Shown one piece after another: positions 1 to 5,745 of a stretch of 10,868 nucleotides of DNA. Position numbers and translations under genes: made by a program. The notes beneath the pieces were generated by a model, which was not told the DNA's origin, ran no database searches, and was given only the letters and a program-made list of their open reading frames with translations. The stretch lies in assembly GCA_900548705.1 (NCBI GenBank), contig URLF01000083.1:1-10868 (forward strand), read 5' to 3'. The DNA is from an uncultured Porphyromonadaceae bacterium. Lineage in GTDB: Bacteria > Bacteroidota > Bacteroidia > Bacteroidales > Muribaculaceae. Within the stretch, counting starts at the first letter, position 1. The number at the start of each line of letters is the position of its first letter.

Positions 1-2
1 TA

Positions 3-788
3 CTCGGGGAGGAGCCGCTGAGACCTGTGAGGTCGGCCTACATGCTGGAGGGAGGAAGCAGCCATCTGCTCGACACCTACCTCTCCCCCCTGAAATACAC
101 CGGATGGCATACGGCGTTCAGCTACGAGCGTGTGCAGGCGATGAAGTTCTCTCCTGAGAAATGGCGGCAGCAGCTCGACCTCGGAATAGAGGTGAATAAC
201 GCCGACAATCCCGCGCGGAATGCCTCGCTGCTTTACGGCAACCTCTCGGCCGGATGGTCGATGAGCCGTCTGTGGCGGCTCCCCTACCGGCTGACCCTCA
301 CCGTGGGGGGACGGGGAGAAGGGAACCTCGGCGCGATTTACTGCAACCGGAACAGCAACAACCCCGTGGCACTGAAAGCTGACCTCAACATCGGGGCCGT
401 GGCGAGTATCGGCTGGGATGTGAAGCTGTGGCGGCTCCCGGTGGGGCTACGCTGGCAGACCTCGATGCCCCTGCTGGGGGTGTTCTTCGCGCCAGAATAT
501 GATGAGCTTTACTATGAGATTTACCTCGGCAACAGCCACGGGCTGGCCCATTGCGGATGGCCGGGCAATATGTTCAGATGGGACAACCTCGTTACCGCCG
601 ACCTCGGTCTGGGCAACACCTCCCTGAGACTCGGCTTCCGTTCGCGCATCTATTCCACCGAAGCCAACCATATCACCACCCGCACCTTCTCTTATTCCTT
701 TGTCCTCGGGGTTGTCACCGACTGGCTGTCGGTCAGCCCGCGCCGCCCGCTTCCCGACAAGGACGCAAAGGTAGAGTGGGCATACTGA
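3..788 (+). CDS. DUF3316-type putative outer-membrane protein (5' end outside window)
   Basis: The reading frame is open to the left window edge, so the start is missing. A GTG at 27 is not a convincing start because the upstream codons continue the same frame. The visible ~262 residues alternate short hydrophobic and aromatic strands with turns (for example LYYEIYLGNSHGLAH and RLGFRSRIYSTEANHITT) and end in a strand-like run before a short charged tail. This is the pattern of an outer-membrane beta barrel. The stretches YLSPLKYTGW, SYERVQAMKFSPEKW and FFAPEYDELYYEIYLGN match my memory of the Bacteroidales DUF3316 family, whose biochemical role is unknown. The S41 peptidase lipoprotein starts 29 nt after the stop with no promoter or terminator visible between them, so the two are probably co-transcribed. 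The family call rests on recall; the barrel topology is inference. Confidence 0.72.
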   Translation, partial: LGEEPLRPVRSAYMLEGGSSHLLDTYLSPLKYTGWHTAFSYERVQAMKFSPEKWRQQLDLGIEVNNADNPARNASLLYGNLSAGWSMSRLWRLPYRLTLTVGGRGEGNLGAIYCNRNSNNPVALKADLNIGAVASIGWDVKLWRLPVGLRWQTSMPLLGVFFAPEYDELYYEIYLGNSHGLAHCGWPGNMFRWDNLVTADLGLGNTSLRLGFRSRIYSTEANHITTRTFSYSFVLGVVTDWLSVSPRRPLPDKDAKVEWAY

Positions 789-817
789 GTGAGAACCGAC
801 ACCATAAGACTTACACC

Positions 818-1858
818 GTGACCATTAAGAAAACCATATATATCCTGCGCCTCGCCATCCTCCTGATGGCGGCTCCAGTCCTGACGGGATGCCATGATGT
901 CGAGGAGTTTCCCGACGACCCGGTAGGCAATTTCGAGCAGTTGTGGACTATCCTTGATGAGCATTACTGTTTCTTCGCCTACAAGGATGTCGACTGGAAC
1001 GAGGTGCATGACCGCTACCGCCAGCAGGTCAATCCGGCGATGACCCGCGAGGAACTGTTTGATGTCTGTGCCCGCATGCTCGACGAGCTGCGCGACGGCC
1101 ATACCAACCTCTCCGCTCCGTTCAACACCTCCTATTACAGGAAATGGTGGAGCGATTATCCCCAGAACTACCAGCCGAGGGTAATCGAGGAGTATTATTT
1201 CAACTTCAACTACCGTCAGACCGGGGGCTTCACCTACGGCATACTCCCCGAGAATATCGGCTACATACATTATTCGAGCTTCGCCTATGGGGTGGGCGAC
1301 GGCAACCTGGATGCCATCCTGGCCTACCTCGCCACTGCCGACGGACTGGTTTTCGATGTGCGCGACAACGGAGGTGGGTCGATGACCAATGTCGAGACAC
1401 TGATAGCACGATTCACCCCCGTCAGGATACTTGCCGGGACCATATGCCACAAAAACGGCCCCGGCCACAATGATTTCTCCGAACCATACCCTTATTATTA
1501 CAACCCGGCGGAAGAGGGACGCATAATGTGGGGAAAGCCGGTGGTGGTGCTCACCAACCGCTCCACCTTCTCGGCGGCCAATAACTTCGTCTCAGTGATG
1601 AAAACCCTCCCCAACGTCACAATCGTCGGCGCGACAACCGGTGGCGGATGCGGCATGCCCTTCTCCTCCGAACTGCCCAACGGTTGGGGAGTCAGGTTCT
1701 CCGCCTCTCCCGTCCGCGATCCCGATGGCAACCTCACCGAATTCGGCGTTGAACCCACCGAAGGCTGTGCCGTCGACATGGATCCCTACGCCGCCATCGA
1801 AGGCCGCGACACCATGCTCGACTTCGCCGTCTCCCGCCTCCTCTCCCCTATCCCCTGA
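818..1858 (+). CDS. S41-family peptidase lipoprotein (tricorn/IRBP-like core)
   Basis: 346 residues from a GTG start. This start places a compact signal (KK at 4-5, hydrophobic stretch 7-22) directly before the lipobox LTGC with Cys25. Open-frame codons run much further upstream but lie inside the previous gene and would give an over-long signal. Residues 36-100 form the helical N-terminal part ending in LRDGHTNL (His95), the histidine position of tricorn-like S41 peptidases. The core has GLVFDVRDNGGGS (176-188), then the nucleophile region STFSAAN with Ser252, and VGATTGGG (270-277). No lysine sits about 25 residues after the serine, where CtpA-type enzymes carry their catalytic Lys, so the tricorn-like tetrad is more likely. 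No PDZ domain is apparent. Probable role: membrane-anchored serine endopeptidase in the periplasm or at the cell surface; substrate unknown. It lies 29 nt after the DUF3316-type gene. Confidence 0.88.
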   Translation: MTIKKTIYILRLAILLMAAPVLTGCHDVEEFPDDPVGNFEQLWTILDEHYCFFAYKDVDWNEVHDRYRQQVNPAMTREELFDVCARMLDELRDGHTNLSAPFNTSYYRKWWSDYPQNYQPRVIEEYYFNFNYRQTGGFTYGILPENIGYIHYSSFAYGVGDGNLDAILAYLATADGLVFDVRDNGGGSMTNVETLIARFTPVRILAGTICHKNGPGHNDFSEPYPYYYNPAEEGRIMWGKPVVVLTNRSTFSAANNFVSVMKTLPNVTIVGATTGGGCGMPFSSELPNGWGVRFSASPVRDPDGNLTEFGVEPTEGCAVDMDPYAAIEGRDTMLDFAVSRLLSPIP

Positions 1859-1930
1859 CCCGCCCCCACCCAAAAATCTCACGCAGATTCCGCAGGATTC
1901 TCGCGGATTCAATGAAAGGGTCTCACAGAT

Positions 1931-1996
1931 TACACAGATTACACAGAAGCCATCCGGGCGTGTTTTTATCCGGATGGTTTCTGTGTAATCTGTGAG
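1931..1996. repeat. Long hairpin, copy 1
   Basis: Left arm 1931-1957 pairs with right arm 1970-1996 around the 12-nt loop GCGTGTTTTTAT. About 25 of 27 positions pair, counting one G-T (G-U in RNA) wobble near the loop. The loop-proximal stem is GCCATCCGG on the left and CCGGATGGT on the right. An extra 9-nt unit extends the left side (1922-1930). No T tract follows on the plus strand, so this copy alone is a poor intrinsic terminator. Confidence 0.85.
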
Positions 1997-2029
1997 CCCC
2001 CTCCCCTAACTCCTTCTATGGGAAAAAGT

Positions 2030-2113
2030 CTCGCAGATTTCGCAGATTACGCAGAGGCCATCCGGGCGCGTTTTTATCCGGATGGCCTCTGCGTAATCTG
2101 TGTAATCTGCGAG
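2030..2113. terminator. Long hairpin, copy 2; possible bidirectional terminator
   Basis: Left arm 2030-2065 and right arm 2078-2113 are complementary at 34 of 36 positions, and one of the two exceptions is a G-U wobble. The loop is GCGCGTTTTTAT. A T tract (TTTTT at about 2117-2121) follows on the plus strand, and an A tract (GGGAAAAAG) precedes on the left, giving a T tract on the minus strand. It therefore could end transcripts from either direction, in particular the S41 transcript. Stem formation is well supported; terminator activity is inferred. Confidence 0.6.
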
Positions 2114-2152
2114 ACCCTTTTTCTTAATCCGTAATCTGCGAGACCCTTAAAT

Positions 2153-2183
2153 TTTGATATATTGGATTCTTTACATATCTTTG
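2153..2183 (+). promoter_or_regulatory. Bacteroidetes-type promoter of the binding-protein gene
   Basis: TTTG at 2153-2156 (-33 element), a 19-nt spacer, then TATCTTTG at 2176-2183, matching TAnnTTTG (-7 element). Transcription would start near 2190, giving a leader of about 30 nt. This rules out translation starts upstream of 2190 and supports the ATG at 2220. Such a short leader leaves no room for a cobalamin riboswitch. Confidence 0.75.
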
Positions 2184-2219
2184 CGAGCCTCTTTGACAAA
2201 AAGCCATTCCTCAACCTGT

Positions 2220-3341
2220 ATGAAAACAAAAAACATCATATTCGCAATAATCGCGGTTATGGCCGCCATGATTTCCACCTCCTGCAGCGACAAATCATCC
2301 CGTGAAACCGCAGATGGAGACAACATCTTCGAAGAAGCCGTGTTCATAAAAGCCTGCCCGAAAGGTGACGGCCAGATGTCCGTCACAGTGGTCAACCCCT
2401 GGGACTCGACCGGAGTGCTGGCAGAATATCTTCTGACCAACCCGGGGACAACACCCGCGACAACACAGGAGGGCCAGACAAGACTCCAGCTTCCCATGAA
2501 GAGGCTGATTGTCTACTCGGCTGTCCACGCGGCGTTGCTCGCCGAACTCGGCTACGCCGACGCGATAGTCGGAGTGGCCGACGCGGCATACATAAAGACC
2601 CCGGCAATCGTCGAGAGACTCGCCGACGGACGTATCACCGACATCGGCTCGTCAATGGAGCCATCGCTCGAAAAAATCATCTCCCTGAAACCTGACGGCA
2701 TACTGATTTCCCCCTTCCAGAACGCCGGCCACGGGGTGGTAGACAAAGCGGGAGTGCCGGTGATTGAATGCGCCGACTACATGGAGACCACACCGCTCGG
2801 ACGTGCCGAATGGTCGAAATTCTACGCGATGCTTGTCGAAGGCATCGCTCCGACCAACGACCGGATTTTCAAAGAGTCGCGGGAGCAGTATGACGCGCTG
2901 GCGAAGAAAGCGGCAGAGTTCCCCGACAAACCGAAAGTCATCACCGAACTGCAAAACAACGGCACATGGATGATGCCCGGCGGCGAGAGCTACGCGGGCC
3001 GACTGCTGATGGACGCCGGAGCCACCTACCCCTTCGCGGGCAACAAATCCCCCGGTTCGATTCCCATGAACTATGAAAAGGCGTTCATGGCTGCCCAGGA
3101 TGCTGACTTCTGGCTCGTCAAGAGTTTCGGCGAGGAGATGACCCTTGACGACATCGCTGGCAACCATCCCCTTAACAAACGCATCTGGGCCTACGCCAAC
3201 AAAGGCATCTACTACGCCAACACCGCCCGCTCCAACCTATTCGAGGAGACCCCCTTCCATCCCGAACGCCTCCTGCGCGACTATGTCGCCATCTTCCACC
3301 ACACCGGCGACTCCCTCCGCTACTACACCCCCATCCACTGA
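2220..3341 (+). CDS. ABC transporter substrate-binding lipoprotein, BtuF/FepB class (PF01497-like)
   Basis: 373 residues from ATG 2220, placed about 30 nt after the predicted transcription start. Residues 1-22 are a lipoprotein signal: KTK, hydrophobic 6-18, then STSC with Cys22. The N-lobe (about 94-185) has the class III binding-protein pattern: RLIVYSAVHAALLAELG, AIVGVADAAYI, then DIGSSMEPSLEKIISLKPDG, which matches the usual 'dvG....E.I..LkPD' signature, followed by GVPVIE. A long helix near 210-235 links to the C-lobe (about 239-365). This class binds cobalamin, haem or ferric siderophores for import; the ligand cannot be told from sequence alone. It is usually encoded with a FecCD-type permease and an ATPase, but neither neighbour is one, so it must share a transporter encoded elsewhere or have another role. 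It has its own promoter and a hairpin downstream. Confidence 0.85.
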   Translation: MKTKNIIFAIIAVMAAMISTSCSDKSSRETADGDNIFEEAVFIKACPKGDGQMSVTVVNPWDSTGVLAEYLLTNPGTTPATTQEGQTRLQLPMKRLIVYSAVHAALLAELGYADAIVGVADAAYIKTPAIVERLADGRITDIGSSMEPSLEKIISLKPDGILISPFQNAGHGVVDKAGVPVIECADYMETTPLGRAEWSKFYAMLVEGIAPTNDRIFKESREQYDALAKKAAEFPDKPKVITELQNNGTWMMPGGESYAGRLLMDAGATYPFAGNKSPGSIPMNYEKAFMAAQDADFWLVKSFGEEMTLDDIAGNHPLNKRIWAYANKGIYYANTARSNLFEETPFHPERLLRDYVAIFHHTGDSLRYYTPIH

Positions 3342-3365
3342 CTCCTCCCCAAAAATCATTGACCA

Positions 3366-3399
3366 TTTAATCAATACCTCTTTTTAATCAATACCTCTT
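3366..3399. repeat. 17-nt tandem duplication
   Basis: The 17-nt unit TTTAATCAATACCTCTT occurs twice back to back (3366-3382 and 3383-3399), 25 nt after the binding-protein gene. The copies are identical, so it is a recent duplication or slippage event. Confidence 0.9.
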
Positions 3400-3405
3400 T
3401 ATATC

Positions 3406-3441
3406 TCCCCCATTCGGATTGGAAAATATCTGAATGGGGGA
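3406..3441. terminator. 14-bp hairpin downstream of the binding-protein gene
   Basis: Left arm TCCCCCATTCGGAT (3406-3419) and right arm ATCTGAATGGGGGA (3428-3441) pair throughout with one G-U, around an 8-nt loop. No T tract follows on the plus strand. It may act as a terminator or an mRNA 3'-end stabiliser for the binding-protein transcript. The remaining gap to 3531 shows nothing else recognisable. Confidence 0.5.
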
Positions 3442-3531
3442 TTGAACATTATGAGAAAACTTTTGAAATATTCTTCTTGGTTGATTCTGACAAAGTAGCA
3501 ATTTGTCCTACGGGGAGGGGGTTGGGGACAG

Positions 3532-3539
3532 TAACTTTG
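3532..3539 (+). promoter_or_regulatory. Probable -7 element of the amidase promoter
   Basis: TAACTTTG matches TAnnTTTG and lies 57 nt before the ATG of the amidase gene. The nearest upstream TTTG (3502-3505) is 26 nt away, longer than the usual 19-21 nt, so only the -7 element is convincing. Confidence 0.45.
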
Positions 3540-3596
3540 CAGTGTGGAAAACAGACCACAGACTCTGAATTAGTAACTTTTATCTTTTTTACAACT

Positions 3597-4190
3597 ATGA
3601 CTACCACAACTATTACTACCACAAAGACATCTACCGAGACCCGCAACGCCAACGCAATCAATGACGCTGTCAACAATGCCGCCACCATCGCCGAGGAAGC
3701 GAAAGTGAAAGTGGCGAAATCACTTGCCGCGATTCCTGAGGAGGGATTCCGCAGTTCGCGGCAGATAAAGGAGATAATCCTCCATTGCTCCGCCACGAAA
3801 GAGGGAGCTGATTTCTCGGCGGCGGACATTCGCCGATGGCATCTCCAGCGGGGATTCAACGATATCGGCTACCACTTTGTGGTCAGGCTTGACGGTACTG
3901 TCGAACGCGGACGCGACATCAATGTCACGGGCGCACATTGCCTGAACCACAACAAGCGGTCTATCGGCATCTGCTATGTCGGCGGACTTGACCGTGCGGG
4001 ACGACCGGCCGACACCCGTACCGACGCTCAACGTCTGGCGTTACCGGCCCTCATCAGGAAGTTGCGCCGCCATCATCCCTCGGCCCCCATCCACGGCCAC
4101 AGGGAGTTCGCGGCCAAGGCCTGCCCCTGCTTCAACGCCGCTGAGTATGCCAACCTCCCGGCTGCGCCCCCTGATGACAGTCCGGCGTGA
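3597..4190 (+). CDS. N-acetylmuramoyl-L-alanine amidase (Amidase_2 / T7 lysozyme-like)
   Basis: 197 residues from ATG 3597, downstream of a TAACTTTG element. The family hydrolyses the amide bond between MurNAc and L-Ala in peptidoglycan. The catalytic domain spans about 55-185. IILHCSAT carries zinc ligand His63, DIGYHFVV has Tyr92, GHREF has His168, and KACPCF has Lys174 and Cys176. These match T7 lysozyme His17, Tyr46, His122, Lys128 and Cys130. SIGICYVGGLD (122-132) is also typical. Residues 1-54 are an extension with no hydrophobic signal. Its first 15 residues contain 10 threonines, followed by a polar, alanine-rich probable helix (18-45). Without a signal peptide, export would need a holin-like or non-classical route, as for phage endolysins; similar stand-alone amidases are common in Bacteroidales genomes. 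The next gene is convergent, only 14 nt away. Confidence 0.9.
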   Translation: MTTTTITTTKTSTETRNANAINDAVNNAATIAEEAKVKVAKSLAAIPEEGFRSSRQIKEIILHCSATKEGADFSAADIRRWHLQRGFNDIGYHFVVRLDGTVERGRDINVTGAHCLNHNKRSIGICYVGGLDRAGRPADTRTDAQRLALPALIRKLRRHHPSAPIHGHREFAAKACPCFNAAEYANLPAAPPDDSPA

Positions 4191-4204
4191 CACTTCCTGC
4201 CTGC

Positions 4205-5086
4205 TCACCGCGACCCGATGACAAGCAGAAGCAGCCCAACCAACAGTATCGACAGGTCTATGAGCTTGGCCTTCACATCCTTCTCCCCGAGGGCTATCAC
4301 CCCGTAGAAGAAGGAGACGATGACGCTCCCCCGGCGTATCATCGACACGACCGCAATCATCGACCCCGGCAACGACAACGCGTAGAAATAGGCGATGTCG
4401 GCGACAGTCAGGAACACCGAAATCAGCAATATCGGCCACCGCCACACAAACCGTCCGCCGCTATCCCCGGCGTGGCTCCTCATCAGCGCGAACAAGACAG
4501 TCCCCATTATCAGGAACTGATAAAATGAATACCACGCCTGCACCTCAAGGGGCTGGTAGCTGCGCAGAAGATATTTGTCGTAAAGCGCACTTACCGCCCC
4601 CATGACGGCAGCCCCCACACTCATCCACAGCCAACGGCTGTTATGCAGAGTGAATCCCTCCTTGCGCCCTATACGGGTGATGAAGAACAACGAGAAGAAT
4701 CCCAGGGTGACCCCTCCCCATTGCCAGAGGTTGAGCCTCTCGCCAAAGACCAGCAACGCCCCGACAAGCACCAGCACCGGCCGGGAGGCGGCTATCGGTG
4801 ACGCTATGGTCAGCGGCAGATGCTTGATACTGAAATATCCCAGCAGCCACGAACTTAGCACTATCAAGGCCTTTAGCACTATCATGCCGTGGGCTGCGGG
4901 GTCATTCCCGAACCCAAACTCCCCCTTCGCCACCCCGCTGATGATCACCGGTGACATCAGTAGGGTACAGAAGAGGGTGTTGAGGAACAGCACAGCCAGG
5001 ACATTGTTGCCCCTGAGCGACACCTTCTTGGATATATCGTAAAAGCCAAGGCACAAAGCCGACAGCAACGCGAGCGTTATCCACAT
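4205..5086 (-). CDS. EamA/DMT-superfamily membrane transporter
   Basis: 293 residues, ATG at 5084-5086. Very hydrophobic, with about ten predicted membrane segments in two related halves of roughly 140 residues, typical of two EamA domains. Each half has a Tyr-Asp motif early (YDISKK at 16-21, YDKYLL at 169-174) and a GE motif before its last helix (GER 115-117, GEK 267-269), which shows the internal duplication. Length fits the family (about 280-300). It sits in the inner membrane and probably exports or exchanges a small metabolite; the substrate cannot be deduced. The gene converges on the amidase gene with a 14-nt gap and no terminator between, so the transcripts probably overlap. Its promoter region contains a TAATTTTG element and a small palindrome. 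Confidence 0.88.
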   Translation of the reverse strand: MWITLALLSALCLGFYDISKKVSLRGNNVLAVLFLNTLFCTLLMSPVIISGVAKGEFGFGNDPAAHGMIVLKALIVLSSWLLGYFSIKHLPLTIASPIAASRPVLVLVGALLVFGERLNLWQWGGVTLGFFSLFFITRIGRKEGFTLHNSRWLWMSVGAAVMGAVSALYDKYLLRSYQPLEVQAWYSFYQFLIMGTVLFALMRSHAGDSGGRFVWRWPILLISVFLTVADIAYFYALSLPGSMIAVVSMIRRGSVIVSFFYGVIALGEKDVKAKLIDLSILLVGLLLLVIGSR

Positions 5087-5102
5087 AATCTTTCTATAAT
5101 TT

Positions 5103-5118
5103 TATCAACCAATTGATA
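5103..5118. promoter_or_regulatory. Small palindrome, possible operator
   Basis: TATCAA (5103-5108) and TTGATA (5113-5118) are inverted repeats separated by CCAA. They lie between the predicted -7 element and the ATG of the transporter gene, where a repressor could block transcription. A palindrome this short could arise by chance. Confidence 0.25.
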
Positions 5119-5139
5119 CCATTTCCATGAAACCGACTG

Positions 5140-5147
5140 CAAAATTA
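5140..5147 (-). promoter_or_regulatory. Probable -7 element of the EamA transporter promoter
   Basis: The minus strand reads TAATTTTG, matching TAnnTTTG, 53 nt upstream of the transporter's ATG. No TTTG is found 19-21 nt further upstream; that position falls at the edge of the G-less tract. Only the -7 element is supported. Confidence 0.45.
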
Positions 5148-5160
5148 CAAAATATCTCCG

Positions 5161-5258
5161 TCATCCCCTCTCCCCATCCCTCCCCCAATTCCACCCCCCA
5201 TCTCTCCCATTCCTCCCATAATTCCCATAATTCCCAATTCTCCCTCCCCTCCCCCATA
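5161..5258. repeat. 98-nt G-less polypyrimidine tract with 9-nt repeats
   Basis: No G occurs on the plus strand from 5161 to 5258. About a dozen C runs of three or more lie between 5164 and 5264. The core is TCCCATAAT at 5214-5222, again at 5223-5231, then TCCCAATTC at 5232-5240. On the minus strand, four GGG runs separated by 6-nt loops meet the usual G-quadruplex pattern. The tract sits between two outward-facing promoters. The C/T runs encode only low-complexity Pro/Ser peptides, so it is not a gene. Confidence 0.8.
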
Positions 5259-5280
5259 GTCCCCGACTTTTCAGCAATCG

Positions 5281-5312
5281 TTTGGAAAGATGGATTTTTT
5301 GACGTAAATTTG
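5281..5312 (+). promoter_or_regulatory. Full Bacteroidetes-type promoter
   Basis: TTTG at 5281-5284, a 20-nt spacer, then TAAATTTG at 5305-5312, matching both consensus boxes at ideal spacing. Transcription would start near 5319. The next credible coding start is at 5746, over 400 nt downstream, so the promoter drives either a non-coding RNA or a long leader. Confidence 0.75.
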
Positions 5313-5318
5313 CGCTGT

Positions 5319-5660
5319 CCGTTTCCGGCAACCCTGCGCAGGCTTGCGCGACGCCAGCGGGAAGAGTCCCCACGCCGCGCTCCCTCAGCCCCGCGATGCT
5401 CCGGTCACGGATGAAAAAGCGTTATTGGCGCTTTGTTCTTGACGATTAGGAATCTCGCAAATTCATACGACAGTCAAGGATGAGGCAATGATAGACGCAC
5501 GTTGATTCTATGCCATCATTGTTCACGTCCAGGCCATCCACCCTGTGCGCGGACATATGTCATACATCCGCGTGGGCTCTGCGTTGCTCGTTCTACTGTC
5601 GTGGGCAATGCGAGAGCCTCTAATCGTGGGACGAGCACCGGTTGGGTTCCCACGCGTTTT
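5319..5660 (+). ncRNA. Putative structured RNA or long leader upstream of the secreted-protein gene
   Basis: No credible gene lies here, but the sequence folds strongly. CCTGCGCAGG at 5333-5342 is a perfect palindrome. CAATGAT (5486-5492) pairs with ATCATTG (5515-5521). CGCGGA (5549-5554) pairs with TCCGCG (5567-5572). A 13-bp stem with one bulged G joins 5575-5587 and 5605-5618. CGCGTGGG (5569-5576) pairs with CCCACGCG (5649-5656), or alternatively CGTGGGA (5625-5631) pairs with TCCCACG (5648-5654). I checked for RNase P, tmRNA and SRP hallmarks and did not find them. It may be a novel small RNA, a leader regulating the gene at 5746, or a copy of a dispersed hairpin repeat. Boundaries are approximate. 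Confidence 0.4.
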
Positions 5661-5665
5661 CCATT
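5625..5665 (+). terminator. Possible terminator at the end of the structured region
   Basis: A 7-bp GC-rich stem (CGTGGGA / TCCCACG, loop 5632-5647) is followed by CG, TTTT and a second T run (5657-5667). It competes for the same CCCACG with an upstream CGCGTGGG, so it could be conditional. The region 5666-5745 before the next gene is pyrimidine-rich and shows no clear second promoter. Confidence 0.35.
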
Positions 5666-5745
5666 TTCCCTCATACATACTTTCCCTTTCATCATTTTTC
5701 TTCCGCCGGGAACCGCGAAGAGCTCATCTTTAACCCCATCTCACT

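Larger units (their letters stand above)
1881..2147. repeat. Intergenic block of 9-10 nt periodic repeats with nested inverted repeats
   Basis: This fills most of the 361-nt gap between the S41 gene and the binding-protein gene. It opens with three degenerate decamers: ACGCAGATTC (1881-1890), CGCAGGATTC (1891-1900) and TCGCGGATTC (1901-1910). Then come 9-nt units of the type (C/T)(A/G)CAGATTA, organised into two hairpins (annotated separately). AAGGGTCTC before the first hairpin (from about 1916) is the reverse complement of GAGACCCTT after the second (2111-2119). GTAATCTGCGAGACCCTT occurs twice on the right side (2102-2119 and 2131-2148). No plausible gene fits here. The repeats are directly visible. 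Such CGCAGATT-type arrays recur between Bacteroidales genes as far as I recall, but their function is not established. Confidence 0.8.

Noticed and set aside
551..817. Long upstream extension of the S41 peptidase reading frame
   Set aside because: It overlaps the preceding gene in another frame, is rich in Pro/Arg/His, and would bury the lipoprotein signal; GTG 818 gives a normal signal with the lipobox at Cys25.
692..1468. 258-residue open frame on the minus strand
   Set aside because: It lies opposite the S41 gene, whose family motifs are clear; it is a shadow frame in GC-rich DNA.
1921..2113. CRISPR array
   Set aside because: The repeats are 9-10 nt, contiguous and inverted, with no unique spacers and no cas genes.
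3451..3498. 15-codon mini-ORF (MRKLLKYSSWLILTK)
   Set aside because: It sits after the 14-bp hairpin with no family match or proven promoter; it could be a leader peptide, but nothing supports translation.
5440..5560. Minus-strand reading with a dockerin-like VDGLDVNNDGIE
   Set aside because: The frame closes quickly, there is no second calcium-binding half, and the DNA is palindromic here; most likely coincidence.
5319..5660. RNase P RNA, tmRNA or SRP RNA
   Set aside because: I found none of their conserved sequences, such as the RNase P GAGGAAAGTCC segment or a tmRNA tRNA-like end.
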